Below, piece after piece: positions 25,301 through 33,815 of a DNA stretch of 47,727 nucleotides. The first letter of the stretch is position 1. Each line of letters starts with the position of its first letter. Both the position numbers and the translations under genes were made by a program. The stretch is from Bacteroidales bacterium UBA4284. Its GTDB lineage: Bacteria > Bacteroidota > Bacteroidia > Bacteroidales > UBA932. The stretch is taken from NCBI GenBank assembly GCA_002395925.1, contig DGVM01000198.1, forward strand, positions 731-48,457. Direction: 5' to 3'. The notes beneath the pieces were generated by a model, which saw nothing but the letters and a program-made list of their open reading frames with translations, did no database searches and had not been told where the DNA came from.

Positions 25301-25433
25301 CGAGAATCTCTATCTGTGGAGCACTTACAACGGTTTCGACCCCGACGTTTCTTCCGGCGGCATTAACGGATACGACAATTCGTACTATCCCAAGCCCATG
25401 CGAGTGGTATTCTCCATCTTAATGAAATATTGA
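22362..25433 (+). CDS. SusC/RagA-type TonB-linked outer-membrane transporter
   Basis: A 1023-residue importer: signal peptide (cleavage near A-F-A, residue 20), carboxypeptidase-regulatory-like domain (about 22-105, V-S-G-V-V-R-D-E-N-G), a plug with the SusC signatures (I-R-I-R-G-S-R-S-I, P-L-I-V-V-D-G-V, I-S-V-L-K-D-A-S-A-T-A-I-Y-G-A-R-G-A-N-G-V in part) to about residue 240, and a large beta-barrel ending V-F-S-I-L-M-K-Y. There is no N-terminal STN domain, so control is not through FecR; the DUF6377-type protein is the likely regulator. It would move the bound product across the outer membrane with energy from TonB, forming a lidded complex with the following SusD. Confidence 0.97.
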   Translation: MRKLILTILALAVLVPAFAQTRKVSGVVRDENGEILPGAIVVVKSGGAKGNVSSSATTDEKGRYTVECKDNDYLSVHFLGFEESVFPVKGKTTIDVMLSPDASQRLDDVVVIGYGAVKKADLTGSVTNVKMAEIRDEPVLSIDQALQGRIAGMEVTSTDGEPGSDAVIRIRGSRSITASNDPLIVVDGVMDAVSSLSDINPSDIEAISVLKDASATAIYGARGANGVIIITTKGSADASDPAQNIAITFKGSGGVSMLPRNLDLMNAEEFGIFRNEYYQHIGTSANMNMNTPLSGLSVKTPFTNGEGTDWIGDVTRVAPYQNYSISMNGFNGKQKFYAALSYSDEQGIVKASGKKNITGTLNVSNKLFKWLTVNSNLRYQYRLQDNFLTAIGGGGIYFAAQYLSPIIKATDAYNPMSQSSVNEANAVVRLKENIDNTDRSMLSMSVGATVTPVSWLKYKTKFNYYLFDRQRYKYNPSTLPSRTDAMGGYAYRQNYGEQSLYYEQTLEASRDANGHHIDATLGQTFKHFTSHTLSLDGDGFVVDAMKWNDMGAVINKESYGASTGETIKDKMAFFARANYNYKKRYYLTLTGRLDGASNFAANHKWGFFPSGAFKWVIAREPWLKGVEWLDDLSLKVSLGQSGNDLNQAYKSLARMDGGSGGYPFGGSYSQYYRQARIASPDLTWETTTEGNIALDVAVLNNRLEMSFEAYRAVTTDLLLTVKVPQHTGYDDKYQNIGRTTSQGLEFSLSSRNIVTRNFNWSTSFTVSHNSSLVNDIGAESEVSTKISPNQVGYMTIGYRVGYPVNSFWGFQYAGVWHNKEEIERNKITHAFANDQSSTKLGYPIFIDQNHDGTLDHSDIVFLGSPDPIISGGLQNTFRWKNLSLGVFFSYTLGGKVLNYSEYYMAGSRRTNQYAYMVNAWHPTKNPTSNLPRAGIFDSAALPSSFMIHDASYLRLKTVSLSYRFNLKSRIIRELEATCSGENLYLWSTYNGFDPDVSSGGINGYDNSYYPKPMRVVFSILMKY

Positions 25434-25441
25434 TGCGCCTT

Positions 25442-26950
25442 ATGAAAAAGATAATCATAGCCATTTCGATATTTGCGGGCCTGCTGGTCACGTCGTCCTG
25501 CGACCTCAAGGAAGATTCGTCCAAGGTTGTCAACCCTTACGACTTCTTCAACACCACCGTACAGATCCGTGCTGCGGTCAATGCCTGCTACGATCCGCTG
25601 AACAACATCCACAACTTCAAGTATCTCATCGCGCTTGAGGGTTCCACGGACCTCGCTTCCACGAACGGCTCCGCCCAGCAGGACGCCCGTTTCGAGATCA
25701 GCCCGTCCAGCCCCGGCGCCGCCACGATCCTGTGGCAGCACAGCTGGAGAGGCATACGCTATTGCCTGAGCACCCTGGCCGGCATTGGCCGTTCCAAGCT
25801 GTCGGACGCCGAGAAGCATCCGTATATGGTAGAAGCCCGCATTCTCCTGTCCTATTACTATTACGTCCTCACCAGTTTCTTCGGCGACGTGCCTTTCTAT
25901 GAGGATTATGTGGAGAACGAGGACGACATGCAGAGAATCGCCCAGCTCGGGCGCATGAGCGCTTTCGAAACCCGCAAGACGCTCATCGAAGAACTCAAGC
26001 TCTATGTTCCCACCATTCCCCAGGTACGCACCTGCGACCAGGAGCACAACTATTGCGGCGCCGCGATGGGCTGGATGCTCATTGCAAAGATGGCCGCCTG
26101 GAACAAAGATTGGGATGACGTCATCTACGCCTGCGAGCACCTTGAGGCCATTTACGGCGACCTCTCCAAGTACCCGTATTCGGACGTCTGCTTCCGCAAC
26201 AAGAACACGCCGGAATCAATCTTCGAAATCAATCATGAGTGGGTTGAGGGCGGTATCGAGTACACCACGGCGTCCGCACTGGCGATTTCCGCTCTCGTGT
26301 TGCCCAAAAAGGGCGCCGGGGAGACCGGAACCGATCTGTTCGACGGCGTAAGTATCCCTGAGGTCGGCGACAACGCATATTCCTATGCGCCTCTGCGTCC
26401 TTCCACCTATATGAAATCATACGTCGCTCCTTCCGGCACCGGTGACATACGTCGCGAATACAACATTGCCACGACCTGGCACGGTGCAAAATTCAAGACC
26501 ACCGAATGGATGGGCCAGAAGTTCTGGTGCTTCAACGTATATCACAACTTTGACAGCAACAACTACAAGGTTTTCCGCTATGCCGACGCCCTGCTCCTGC
26601 TGTCCGAGGCCTGGTGCGAGAAAGGCAACTACAACAGGTCCATCGAGTATCTCAACAGGGTACGCGCCCGCGCAGAACTTACCCCCTACAACTTCGTAAG
26701 CATAGTCAAGCTCCGCGGCGAAATACGTGACGAGCGTGCACGCGAGCTCTTCGGCGAATTCGGCCGCAAGTACGATCTCGTACGCTGGGGAATCTGGTAC
26801 GACCAGGTGCTTGCGTACAACACTTACTCGCTCGCGGTAGAGAATATCCGCCCCTGCCACGAGTATTACCCTATTCCGGATGTTCAGTGCGTACGCTCGG
26901 GCGGCGTTCTCTCGAATCCCGAGTACGACAAATACAATCTTACAAATTAA
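25442..26950 (+). CDS. SusD/RagB-type surface substrate-binding lipoprotein
   Basis: A 502-residue lipoprotein (lipobox ending at Cys20, T-S-S-C, followed by D-L-K-E-D). It has the helical SusD fold with S-Y-Y-Y-Y-V-L-T near the TPR-like core, E-A-W-C-E-K-G-N-Y and the C-terminal R-D-E-R-A-R-E-L-F-G-E-F-G-R-K-Y-D-L-V-R-W segment that is typical. It would act as the lid and ligand binder of the SusC transporter. The SusC stop overlaps an alternative start (TGATG, ATG at 25433); the ATG at 25442 gives a normal signal peptide and is preferred. Confidence 0.96.
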   Translation: MKKIIIAISIFAGLLVTSSCDLKEDSSKVVNPYDFFNTTVQIRAAVNACYDPLNNIHNFKYLIALEGSTDLASTNGSAQQDARFEISPSSPGAATILWQHSWRGIRYCLSTLAGIGRSKLSDAEKHPYMVEARILLSYYYYVLTSFFGDVPFYEDYVENEDDMQRIAQLGRMSAFETRKTLIEELKLYVPTIPQVRTCDQEHNYCGAAMGWMLIAKMAAWNKDWDDVIYACEHLEAIYGDLSKYPYSDVCFRNKNTPESIFEINHEWVEGGIEYTTASALAISALVLPKKGAGETGTDLFDGVSIPEVGDNAYSYAPLRPSTYMKSYVAPSGTGDIRREYNIATTWHGAKFKTTEWMGQKFWCFNVYHNFDSNNYKVFRYADALLLLSEAWCEKGNYNRSIEYLNRVRARAELTPYNFVSIVKLRGEIRDERARELFGEFGRKYDLVRWGIWYDQVLAYNTYSLAVENIRPCHEYYPIPDVQCVRSGGVLSNPEYDKYNLTN

Positions 26951-26956
26951 CGGGGT

Positions 26957-27628
26957 ATGAAGAAAATTGCACTCTTTATTCTGATATTGCTCGCTGCGGT
27001 TTCCTGCAGGGAGAAATTCGAGTATGACCAGACGCTCGGACTGCTTTCCGAATACAATATCCTCTCCAGCGGCGGCGGCTCCACCCAGGTGGCCGTGTTC
27101 TCCAATACCGAATGGTCGGTAGAATTCGACCACCCCGTTTCCTGGGCATCCATCGACCGCTTCAACGGTATCAAGAGCGGTTATCTCGTATTCGACTATG
27201 ACGTCAACTATGGCCGCGCCCGCCGGGTCATTTTGGTGTTCAAGGCCGGAGACCAGACCCGCACACTGAATATGTATCAGCAGGCTTTCCTTTCAGACGC
27301 CAACTGCAAAATGGACCTGGACGCCACGTCCCTGGAAATTCCCGCCGCAGGGGCCGCGCTGGACATTCCCTTCAGCACCAACCTCGTTTACAACCTGGAC
27401 GAGATGTACCTCACGCTGACTTATCCCGAAGGCCAGGAGCCCGCAGCTCCCTGGATTACGCTCAAGAGCGTGGAAAAGGACAAGGTCAGCATCGAAATCG
27501 CTCCCAACAACACCGGCGCTGAACGTACGGCCAACATCAAGCTTTCCCACACGGATGCCGGCTCCTACGATTCCACGGAGGGAGATACCGTTAATTCCAA
27601 CGCCGTCACCGTCGTCCAGCAAAAGTAG
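26957..27628 (+). CDS. BACON-domain surface lipoprotein
   Basis: A 223-residue lipoprotein (Cys17) with one clear and one weaker BACON-type beta-sandwich. The first (about 28-115) has V-A-V-F-S-N-T-E-W-S-V-E and ends Y-Q-Q-A; the second (about 120-222) ends V-T-V-V-Q-Q-K, the typical closing strand. BACON domains are found in Bacteroidota proteins that bind glycans, mucin or other surface ligands. It lies 6 bases after SusD and 6 bases before the next lipoprotein, so it is part of the operon. A ligand-binding accessory role is inferred. Confidence 0.83.
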   Translation: MKKIALFILILLAAVSCREKFEYDQTLGLLSEYNILSSGGGSTQVAVFSNTEWSVEFDHPVSWASIDRFNGIKSGYLVFDYDVNYGRARRVILVFKAGDQTRTLNMYQQAFLSDANCKMDLDATSLEIPAAGAALDIPFSTNLVYNLDEMYLTLTYPEGQEPAAPWITLKSVEKDKVSIEIAPNNTGAERTANIKLSHTDAGSYDSTEGDTVNSNAVTVVQQK

Positions 27629-27634
27629 CCCGAT

Positions 27635-29851
27635 ATGAAAAAAGCATTTATACTTGTGACCGCCGTTCTGGCCATTTCGCTGTTCCAGTCCTGCATTCAG
27701 AAGGGCTTCGAGGTGTTCCCTCCCGACGAGCTCGGCATGGCCGAACACGACTTCTACGTAGATAAGGAAGGCGGAGACGTGGACATTCCCTTCATCACCA
27801 ACAAGCAGGGCGCCATATCCTTTGTCAACGAGGCCGACGAATCCTGGATGCAGCTCGGTTTCACAACCTTCGATTCCGACAGCACCCTCCGCGTGCACGT
27901 CCAGCCCAACACCGGCTTCCAGCGCCGTGCAGACCTTCTCTTCAGCACCGACACCCGAAAGGATACGGTATGCGTGTTCCAGCGCGGCGGCGTTGAAGAA
28001 AAATTCAAGTTTACAGACAGCTTCGTGCTCGTATATAACGGAGCCGGCGGCAGCAATACCGTAGCCGGCGACATCAACGTCCCCCTGGACCGCATCAAGA
28101 CCGAGGTCCGCTTCTCCGGAGGCGAAGAATGGATCAAGGACTGCCAGCTTACAAGCACTGCGCTTACGTTCAAGACCACAGACAACCCGGACAGGAACTA
28201 TATGCGCCGCGCCCTCATCGTCATTTCCTACGAGGACGGATGGAAGGATATCCAGACGGCAGAAATAACCGTCCTCCAGGCGCGTTCGGACAACGTCATC
28301 GGAACATTCTTCACTCCCGAGGAACTACACAGCCTCGCGACGGTAAGCGGATTCCCACTCCCGGACGACGCCCTTCTGGAAGGCTACATCGTAAGCACCA
28401 CTGAAGGCGGCAACGCCGGCGACGCCATCGTGGACGACTACAAGCAGGGTACCGGCGTCATAGACTACTCCCTTACAAACCGTACCGCCTACCTTGAGAG
28501 TCTCGACGGCCAGTATGGCTTCCGGCTCATAACAAATACGGAACTGGACAACAGCTTCCAGCGTTACAGCCGCGTGTGCCTGCGCCTCGGCGGGGCAGTC
28601 ATCAGGAAATCCGAGACCCAGCCCTTCAGCTACACCATCGAGGGCGTCAGTTCCAACAACCTGCTCACCAGTTCCGACGGCACCGCCACGATGCCCTGGA
28701 AGGAAAAGAGCATCACGGAGCTCACGGACAACGACATCAACACCCTCGTAACGATCAAGGATTGCGAGATCGCGATGCGCAAGGGCCCCTTCACTCCTGT
28801 CAACGAAGGTTACACCTCCGCCTGCGGATACAACCGCCTGGCCAAGTATCCTATCCTCATCCGTGACATCAAGGGCGGCAGCATGTACATGTTCACCAAC
28901 ATGACCTGCACCTACCGCCGCAACGGAGAGACGCTTCCTTACGGCAGCGGCAACATCACCGGCATCGTGGTTCACGAGGACTACAAGAGCTTCGAGCGCG
29001 ACGGCAACATAGGCCGCTACCAGCTCCGCCACCTCGTGCGCGAGGAAATCGACCTCAAGCCGGACTTCAAGGACAATTTCTCCGGCATCATCACCGAGTT
29101 CCGCTACGCAAAGTTCCCAGGAGAATTCGACAAGACGGTTCTTTCCAACGCAATCCTGGCCACCAAGGGCAACGGAGAGATGTGCCACACCTATGGCGCG
29201 GTTGGCAATTTCTCGCCCTCATACTTCTACATCGGCAAATGCGGCAGCAGCAGGAAGGGCAAGTATGCCGAGGGCGCAGGCATCGAGCTTGACGGGGGCG
29301 GCATCTACCAGCCATGGGTGGATAACGGCACCGAAAGCGCCCAGAACACCGACGGCAAAGGCTGGTTCAAGGACAACATCAAGCTCAGCTGGTCCAACAA
29401 GTACTGGTGGGATTCCGACAGTTCCCGCGGATACTGCTGGCTCGTGAACTTCAGCACAGTCGGAATCACGTCAGACAGGGTTTCGATGCAGTTCGCCATG
29501 TACAACAACTCGCAGAGCGCCCGTTCGCCCCGCTACTGGAAGGCCCAGTATGCGATAGGCACCACCGACACGTCAAAGGGTAACGACGGCGCATGGAAGG
29601 ACATTGCCGAATTCACCGTGCCCGACGTTGCCATCTGGGCCAGCCAGAACGACTGGCAGACCCTCGGCACCCGCGTGTACGATTTTCCTCTCCCCACCGA
29701 GATCCTCGGGCAGGAAAGCGTGAGCATACGCCTCATGCCCCGCAACAACAAGGCGGCCGCAAAGGATGCGGGTTCATACGACTCCAGCACCATAGCCAAC
29801 GACAGCGGCTACAACACAATGGATTATTTTGCAGTACGCTACAACAAGTAG
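27635..29851 (+). CDS. BACON - DUF5689 surface lipoprotein
   Basis: A 738-residue lipoprotein (Cys20). BACON-like sandwiches occupy about residues 30-215 (V-D-I-P-F-I-T-N-K, V-C-V-F-Q-R-G-G, I-T-V-L-Q-A-R). The middle (about 225-475) looks like DUF5689, with G-Y-I-V-S-T-T-E-G-G-N-A, G-F-R-L-I-T-N and G-N-I-T-G-I-V. A C-terminal jelly-roll-like domain follows (about 480-738). DUF5689 resembles OB-fold modules and in Bacteroidota often occurs in or near secreted EEP-type nucleases. With an EEP gene at the head of the operon, this supports, without proving, a nucleic-acid or phosphoester substrate. It could be the surface binding protein of the system. Confidence 0.82.
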   Translation: MKKAFILVTAVLAISLFQSCIQKGFEVFPPDELGMAEHDFYVDKEGGDVDIPFITNKQGAISFVNEADESWMQLGFTTFDSDSTLRVHVQPNTGFQRRADLLFSTDTRKDTVCVFQRGGVEEKFKFTDSFVLVYNGAGGSNTVAGDINVPLDRIKTEVRFSGGEEWIKDCQLTSTALTFKTTDNPDRNYMRRALIVISYEDGWKDIQTAEITVLQARSDNVIGTFFTPEELHSLATVSGFPLPDDALLEGYIVSTTEGGNAGDAIVDDYKQGTGVIDYSLTNRTAYLESLDGQYGFRLITNTELDNSFQRYSRVCLRLGGAVIRKSETQPFSYTIEGVSSNNLLTSSDGTATMPWKEKSITELTDNDINTLVTIKDCEIAMRKGPFTPVNEGYTSACGYNRLAKYPILIRDIKGGSMYMFTNMTCTYRRNGETLPYGSGNITGIVVHEDYKSFERDGNIGRYQLRHLVREEIDLKPDFKDNFSGIITEFRYAKFPGEFDKTVLSNAILATKGNGEMCHTYGAVGNFSPSYFYIGKCGSSRKGKYAEGAGIELDGGGIYQPWVDNGTESAQNTDGKGWFKDNIKLSWSNKYWWDSDSSRGYCWLVNFSTVGITSDRVSMQFAMYNNSQSARSPRYWKAQYAIGTTDTSKGNDGAWKDIAEFTVPDVAIWASQNDWQTLGTRVYDFPLPTEILGQESVSIRLMPRNNKAAAKDAGSYDSSTIANDSGYNTMDYFAVRYNK

Positions 29852-29854
29852 GAT

Positions 29855-31780
29855 ATGAAAAGATTCATCGCAATATCATTGTTTCTCCTTCCGGCGCTCT
29901 TTGCCTGCGTAGAGAATACCGACGATGTGACGGGCGGCGCGACAAGCGTGGTGCTTAACCAGGACAAAGTCGACCTCATGGTCGGCGAATCCTTCACCCT
30001 CACCGCAAGGGTGCTGCCGGAATCCATCAAAATGGATGTGGTCTGGAGCGTGCTCGACCCTGAGTATGCCGAGGTCAAGGACGGCACCGTCACCGGCAAG
30101 TCCGTGGGTGTTACGTATGTCGTCGCCACCTCTGCGGACGGCTTTCAGAAGGCGGCCTGCATGGTAAGCGTCAACCCGCCCATCAAATACAACGTATCCC
30201 TTCTGGATGGCCTTGGTCAACCCGTCGAGGCCATCTATGGCTATCCCGGGATGGCCGTCCAGCTTTCCGCCGTCACCTCTGACGGAGAAAGCGGCCACAC
30301 CTTTACCTGGAGCGTTGACGACACTTCCGCCGCCACCGTCGATTCCGACGGCTTCCTTACCTTCGGCACAAAAGCGGCCAGCGACCCGGCGTATGTATAT
30401 TACGCACAGACATACGTCAAGGTGGTTTCCGAGGACGGACTCGGCTGCAGGGTTCCAGTCGTCAGCAGTATGCTCAAGGGCGTCAGTATCGACGGTGTCT
30501 ATCAGCCCGCAGGCTCTCCTGCTATCGTCCAGGCGAACGGACGCTATACGCTGTCCGTCCTTTGCCAGGGCGCGGAGCAGCCGAATGTGATTCCCGCCGA
30601 CGCCGTGGAACTCGAGCTGAGCAACAACACCGATTTCTCCATCATGAAGGTCGGAGACACTTTCACGATGTTTACCGGAATGGCTTCGCTGGTCACGTCC
30701 AAACTCAGCGCATGCGCACGCGGGGCCCAGCAGAAAGTGGAGATAGCGGAGCTGAAGATAGACAAATACTATCCCGTCAAGGCCATGCTCGTGGCCGCTT
30801 CTTCTTCCACTCTGGTATTCACCTGGACGGAAGGCATAAGCGAGGCCGATGACATAAGCAAGCCTTACACCATCACCCTGTACAGCGACGAAGGCTGTAC
30901 CGAAGAAGTCCTGAGTTACAACATCTCCGCCGGCAATGAATGCTGGAGGGGCGTCCAGCCGCGCTTCGTGTTCACCGGCCTCAAGCCTGCAACCAACTAT
31001 TGGTTCAAGGTCAGGGATACCGGAGGATCAGAAGATCTGGAAAGCGCAGTAATCAACGGTACCACCGCTCCGTTTGTCATCGTCGAGCCCGATAACTCTC
31101 CGGCCGAGGTGGGAGACATCCTCCTCGCCGAAGACTTCAGCGAACTGTACTGGATGGCCGACGAGGTCAACCAGGCCGCAGGATACGACGTCGGATCCAA
31201 CAACATGTCCAGTTTCCAGGACCGTACGGTTGACTCTTTCGTCGGATTTACCGGCTCGTTCTGCTCTCCCGAGCGTATCATTACGGCTCAGTCCAGCGCC
31301 AAGAAAGCTTCCGGCCTGCGTCTGGGCAAGTGGGCCCAGGGTTACACCGCCCGCCTGTATGTAGGCCCGGGTTACGTATTCCTCGGCACCACCAAATACG
31401 TGACGCATCTCATTACCCCTCCTCTGAACAACATTCTGGAAGGGGCGAGCGCCAAACTTACGGTCACCGTGCACGCTGCGGGTTACAAGGGCGGTAACGA
31501 GGCCATACTTGCAGTTCAGAGCTCAGGCACAAGCTTCAATGCCATAGGCTCCAATACCCAGACCAACAAGAACAAACTGGACCTTACCACCAACTTCCAG
31601 ACCTTTACCTACACGGGCGGCATCACCACCCTCGGTGAGTTTACCGTCACCCTGGACGGCGTAAAGAAGGGAGACCGCATCGCCTTCGGCCCCACCAAGG
31701 AAGACAATGAGGTTTCCAACACCGCACATATGATGCTTATCAGCGATATGACAATCCAACTTACGGAGATCAACCAATAA
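29855..31780 (+). CDS. Ig-like / fibronectin III / jelly-roll surface lipoprotein
   Basis: A 641-residue lipoprotein (Cys18). A bacterial Ig-like (Big_2) domain covers about 28-107 (V-W-S-V-L-D-P, T-G-K-S-V-G-V-T-Y-V-V-A-T). A second Ig-like region (about 108-200) has F-T-W-S-V-D-D-T-S-A-A-T-V. A fibronectin III-like domain (about 308-400) and a C-terminal jelly-roll-like domain (about 418-638) beginning V-G-D-I-L-L-A-E-D-F-S-E follow. The last two modules are duplicated in the 1474-residue protein at 43179-47603. It lacks the fimbrillin-like N-terminal module of the later proteins. Likely a surface binding or scaffolding protein of the SusCD operon; ligand unknown. Confidence 0.82.
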   Translation: MKRFIAISLFLLPALFACVENTDDVTGGATSVVLNQDKVDLMVGESFTLTARVLPESIKMDVVWSVLDPEYAEVKDGTVTGKSVGVTYVVATSADGFQKAACMVSVNPPIKYNVSLLDGLGQPVEAIYGYPGMAVQLSAVTSDGESGHTFTWSVDDTSAATVDSDGFLTFGTKAASDPAYVYYAQTYVKVVSEDGLGCRVPVVSSMLKGVSIDGVYQPAGSPAIVQANGRYTLSVLCQGAEQPNVIPADAVELELSNNTDFSIMKVGDTFTMFTGMASLVTSKLSACARGAQQKVEIAELKIDKYYPVKAMLVAASSSTLVFTWTEGISEADDISKPYTITLYSDEGCTEEVLSYNISAGNECWRGVQPRFVFTGLKPATNYWFKVRDTGGSEDLESAVINGTTAPFVIVEPDNSPAEVGDILLAEDFSELYWMADEVNQAAGYDVGSNNMSSFQDRTVDSFVGFTGSFCSPERIITAQSSAKKASGLRLGKWAQGYTARLYVGPGYVFLGTTKYVTHLITPPLNNILEGASAKLTVTVHAAGYKGGNEAILAVQSSGTSFNAIGSNTQTNKNKLDLTTNFQTFTYTGGITTLGEFTVTLDGVKKGDRIAFGPTKEDNEVSNTAHMMLISDMTIQLTEINQ

Positions 31781-31798
31781 CAACTAATTATAAAATCT

Positions 31799-31933
31799 AT
31801 GGGACAAAAACAATTCATTCCTTACGAGACGCCGTCGGTGGTCATAAGGACCATCGTACCTCCCAGGGTACTCTGTACTTCCAATGAGGATTACACTCCA
31901 AAGTCGGGCTCATTCGACCCTGATTCCGATTAA
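31799..31933 (+). CDS. Small ORF 1, 44-residue peptide with Y-x-x-P and L-C motifs
   Basis: A 44-residue peptide starting MGQKQFIPYETP, with an L-C-T-S-N core at residues 25-29 and an acidic end (F-D-P-D-S-D). There is no signal peptide or transmembrane helix. It starts 18 bases after the previous stop behind an AT-rich leader and stops 19 bases before the next lipoprotein gene. It matches small ORF 2 (43018-43176) and the start of small ORF 3 (47666) in layout: Y-x-x-P, [S/E]-[V/M], then L-C-x-[S/A]. Short proteins like this are often annotated as hypothetical near Bacteroidales surface-protein genes. Function unknown; a helper for, or marker of, the lipoprotein that follows is one idea. Confidence 0.7.
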   Translation: MGQKQFIPYETPSVVIRTIVPPRVLCTSNEDYTPKSGSFDPDSD

Positions 31934-31952
31934 CTTCAAGACATCCTTGCAA

Positions 31953-33803
31953 ATGAAGACAAGTGTAATCAAATGGATGCTGCCCCTGGCCATAGTGGCC
32001 GGAGCGACAGCCTGTCAGGAGGTTCCCCAGCCGGAGCCCCAGCCTTCAGGCAACGATGTATTCGTGCTTGAGGCCCAGCTTCCCGGGGACACCCAGACCA
32101 AGACAACTCTCAGTAAAAACGGCAGTGTTTATGAAGTCCTTTGGAAAGAGGGCGACAAGATTTCGGTCAACGGAACTCTTTCCGAGCCGGTTTCCAGTAC
32201 CGACGACGGCAAGAAGAACGTTGATTTCACCGTTAACGGTTCTCTTAGCGCTCCTTACAACGTACTCAACCCGGGTACCACTTCGGCCAATGTAATCTCT
32301 CTTCCTGCTACGCAGAACTATGTGGCCGACAGCTTTGACCCCGTAGCGGCCGCTTCGTACGGCGTTGCCACCAAGGTTGGTGACAAGTATTCCGCAAAGC
32401 TCAAAAACTTCTGCGGCATCCTGCGCTTCGCCCTCAAGGGCAGCGCCACGCTCTCCAAGATCGTGGTCAACAGCCTCGGCAGCGAGAAACTTACCGGTGA
32501 TTTCACCATCTCCAATTTCGAGACTGGCGCATTCACCGGCGGCACTTCCGGTTCGCTGACCTACAGCTTCGGCTCCGGACTGGCACTTTCCGGCACCGAC
32601 ACCCCTGTTTACATTGCTATTCCCGCACAGGCGTACGCCTCCGGCCTCGAGGCCCTGGTTTATCAGAGCGACGGCGCCTTCATGCGCCTCAAGTTCTGGG
32701 GCAGCGGCGAGACCCTTGCCGGCACCGACATCATCGAGTTCGAAAGCAAGACCTTCGCAGCCGGACGCACCGAGAATCTGCTGGCAATCAACGCACTTAC
32801 GGCAGAAGACGGCGGCGAGCCTACGGCAGAAGCTCCCGGTATTACCGTGGCTACTTTCAATGTGATGAGGTTGGACGTTGATAACCGTCCGGCCGCAGCA
32901 ACTAGCGGGGATAGTAGCGGAAAGATCGCCCGTCCCGCAAATGCAATTGTTCCTGATTGCGCTGAGATGAAGGCCGCTCTTGGCCTGGCAATCTACAATA
33001 CGGCTGCCGACCTGATCGGTTTCAACGAAATCGGCGACGATATGTATGCTTCAGGCCAGACCTATTCCCTTGAGGATATCGCCGCGGCCCAGGGCGCATC
33101 CTATACCTGGAAGCTCAATTTCCCCGGTTCGGAATCTGGCAACTATCACTATTGCAACGGTTTTGCGTATAAGTCCTCAGTACTTACCTGCAACGAATCC
33201 GGCAAGGTATGGCTGCGTTACAACAACGAGTCTTACTCTACCTCGAGCGCATCCAATTCCGGTGATCCCAATCGTTTTGTAGTTTGGGCGAAGTTCACCC
33301 ACAAGGTCTCCGGCAAGGTGTTCTATTTCTTCGTAACCCAGCTTCCTACCTACGGCCAGGACGGTGGTAGCGGCACCAGCAACACCAACATGTCCGGCGG
33401 TGTCAATGCCTTTGCCACAGCCAAGGCAGGTTCATACCCCCAGATTCTTGTCGGCGATATGAACTCCGCCCCCGGTCATAACAACGAGGCCGGCTATAAT
33501 AAGCTTAAGGTTTATTGGACTGACGCCTATGAGGCCGTAAGTGCTGCCGGCAATCTGGCGCCATTCTATACCACTTATTCCGGCACGCAGTCCGGCACTG
33601 GCGATACCTATCTGTATTCTATTCTCCAGTTTACGAAGAATCACCCGGAGCGCCGCATCGACCATATCATGACTCACGGAGCATGTACGGCACAGTCCTA
33701 CAGGACGGTGCGCAACGTCTATGAGTTCGGTTCCGGTGAAGACGCTGTAACCTGCTCTCCTTCCGATCACCTTCCCGTCGTTTCCTATATAACCCTCGAT
33801 TAA
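31953..33803 (+). CDS. Fimbrillin-like / EEP fusion lipoprotein, copy 1 (catalytic His replaced)
   Basis: A 616-residue lipoprotein (Cys21). Residues about 25-290 form a fimbrillin-like (Mfa_like) module: T-K-T-T-L-S, V-L-W-K-E-G-D-K-I-S-V-N-G-T and V-Y-I-A-I-P-A-Q. From about residue 296 comes an EEP domain: F-N-V-M, F-N-E-I, G-D-M-N-S, R-I-D-H-I-M and C-terminal S-D-H-L-P-V-V. Where the sister proteins have V-T-H (catalytic His of the DNase I fold) this one reads V-T-Q (CAG codon), so it may be inactive or altered, perhaps a binding protein. The ATG at 31953 is preferred for the signal peptide. It is followed after 12 bases by the first GLUG gene. Confidence 0.87.
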   Translation: MKTSVIKWMLPLAIVAGATACQEVPQPEPQPSGNDVFVLEAQLPGDTQTKTTLSKNGSVYEVLWKEGDKISVNGTLSEPVSSTDDGKKNVDFTVNGSLSAPYNVLNPGTTSANVISLPATQNYVADSFDPVAAASYGVATKVGDKYSAKLKNFCGILRFALKGSATLSKIVVNSLGSEKLTGDFTISNFETGAFTGGTSGSLTYSFGSGLALSGTDTPVYIAIPAQAYASGLEALVYQSDGAFMRLKFWGSGETLAGTDIIEFESKTFAAGRTENLLAINALTAEDGGEPTAEAPGITVATFNVMRLDVDNRPAAATSGDSSGKIARPANAIVPDCAEMKAALGLAIYNTAADLIGFNEIGDDMYASGQTYSLEDIAAAQGASYTWKLNFPGSESGNYHYCNGFAYKSSVLTCNESGKVWLRYNNESYSTSSASNSGDPNRFVVWAKFTHKVSGKVFYFFVTQLPTYGQDGGSGTSNTNMSGGVNAFATAKAGSYPQILVGDMNSAPGHNNEAGYNKLKVYWTDAYEAVSAAGNLAPFYTTYSGTQSGTGDTYLYSILQFTKNHPERRIDHIMTHGACTAQSYRTVRNVYEFGSGEDAVTCSPSDHLPVVSYITLD

Positions 33804-33815
33804 TAGAACGGCCTT

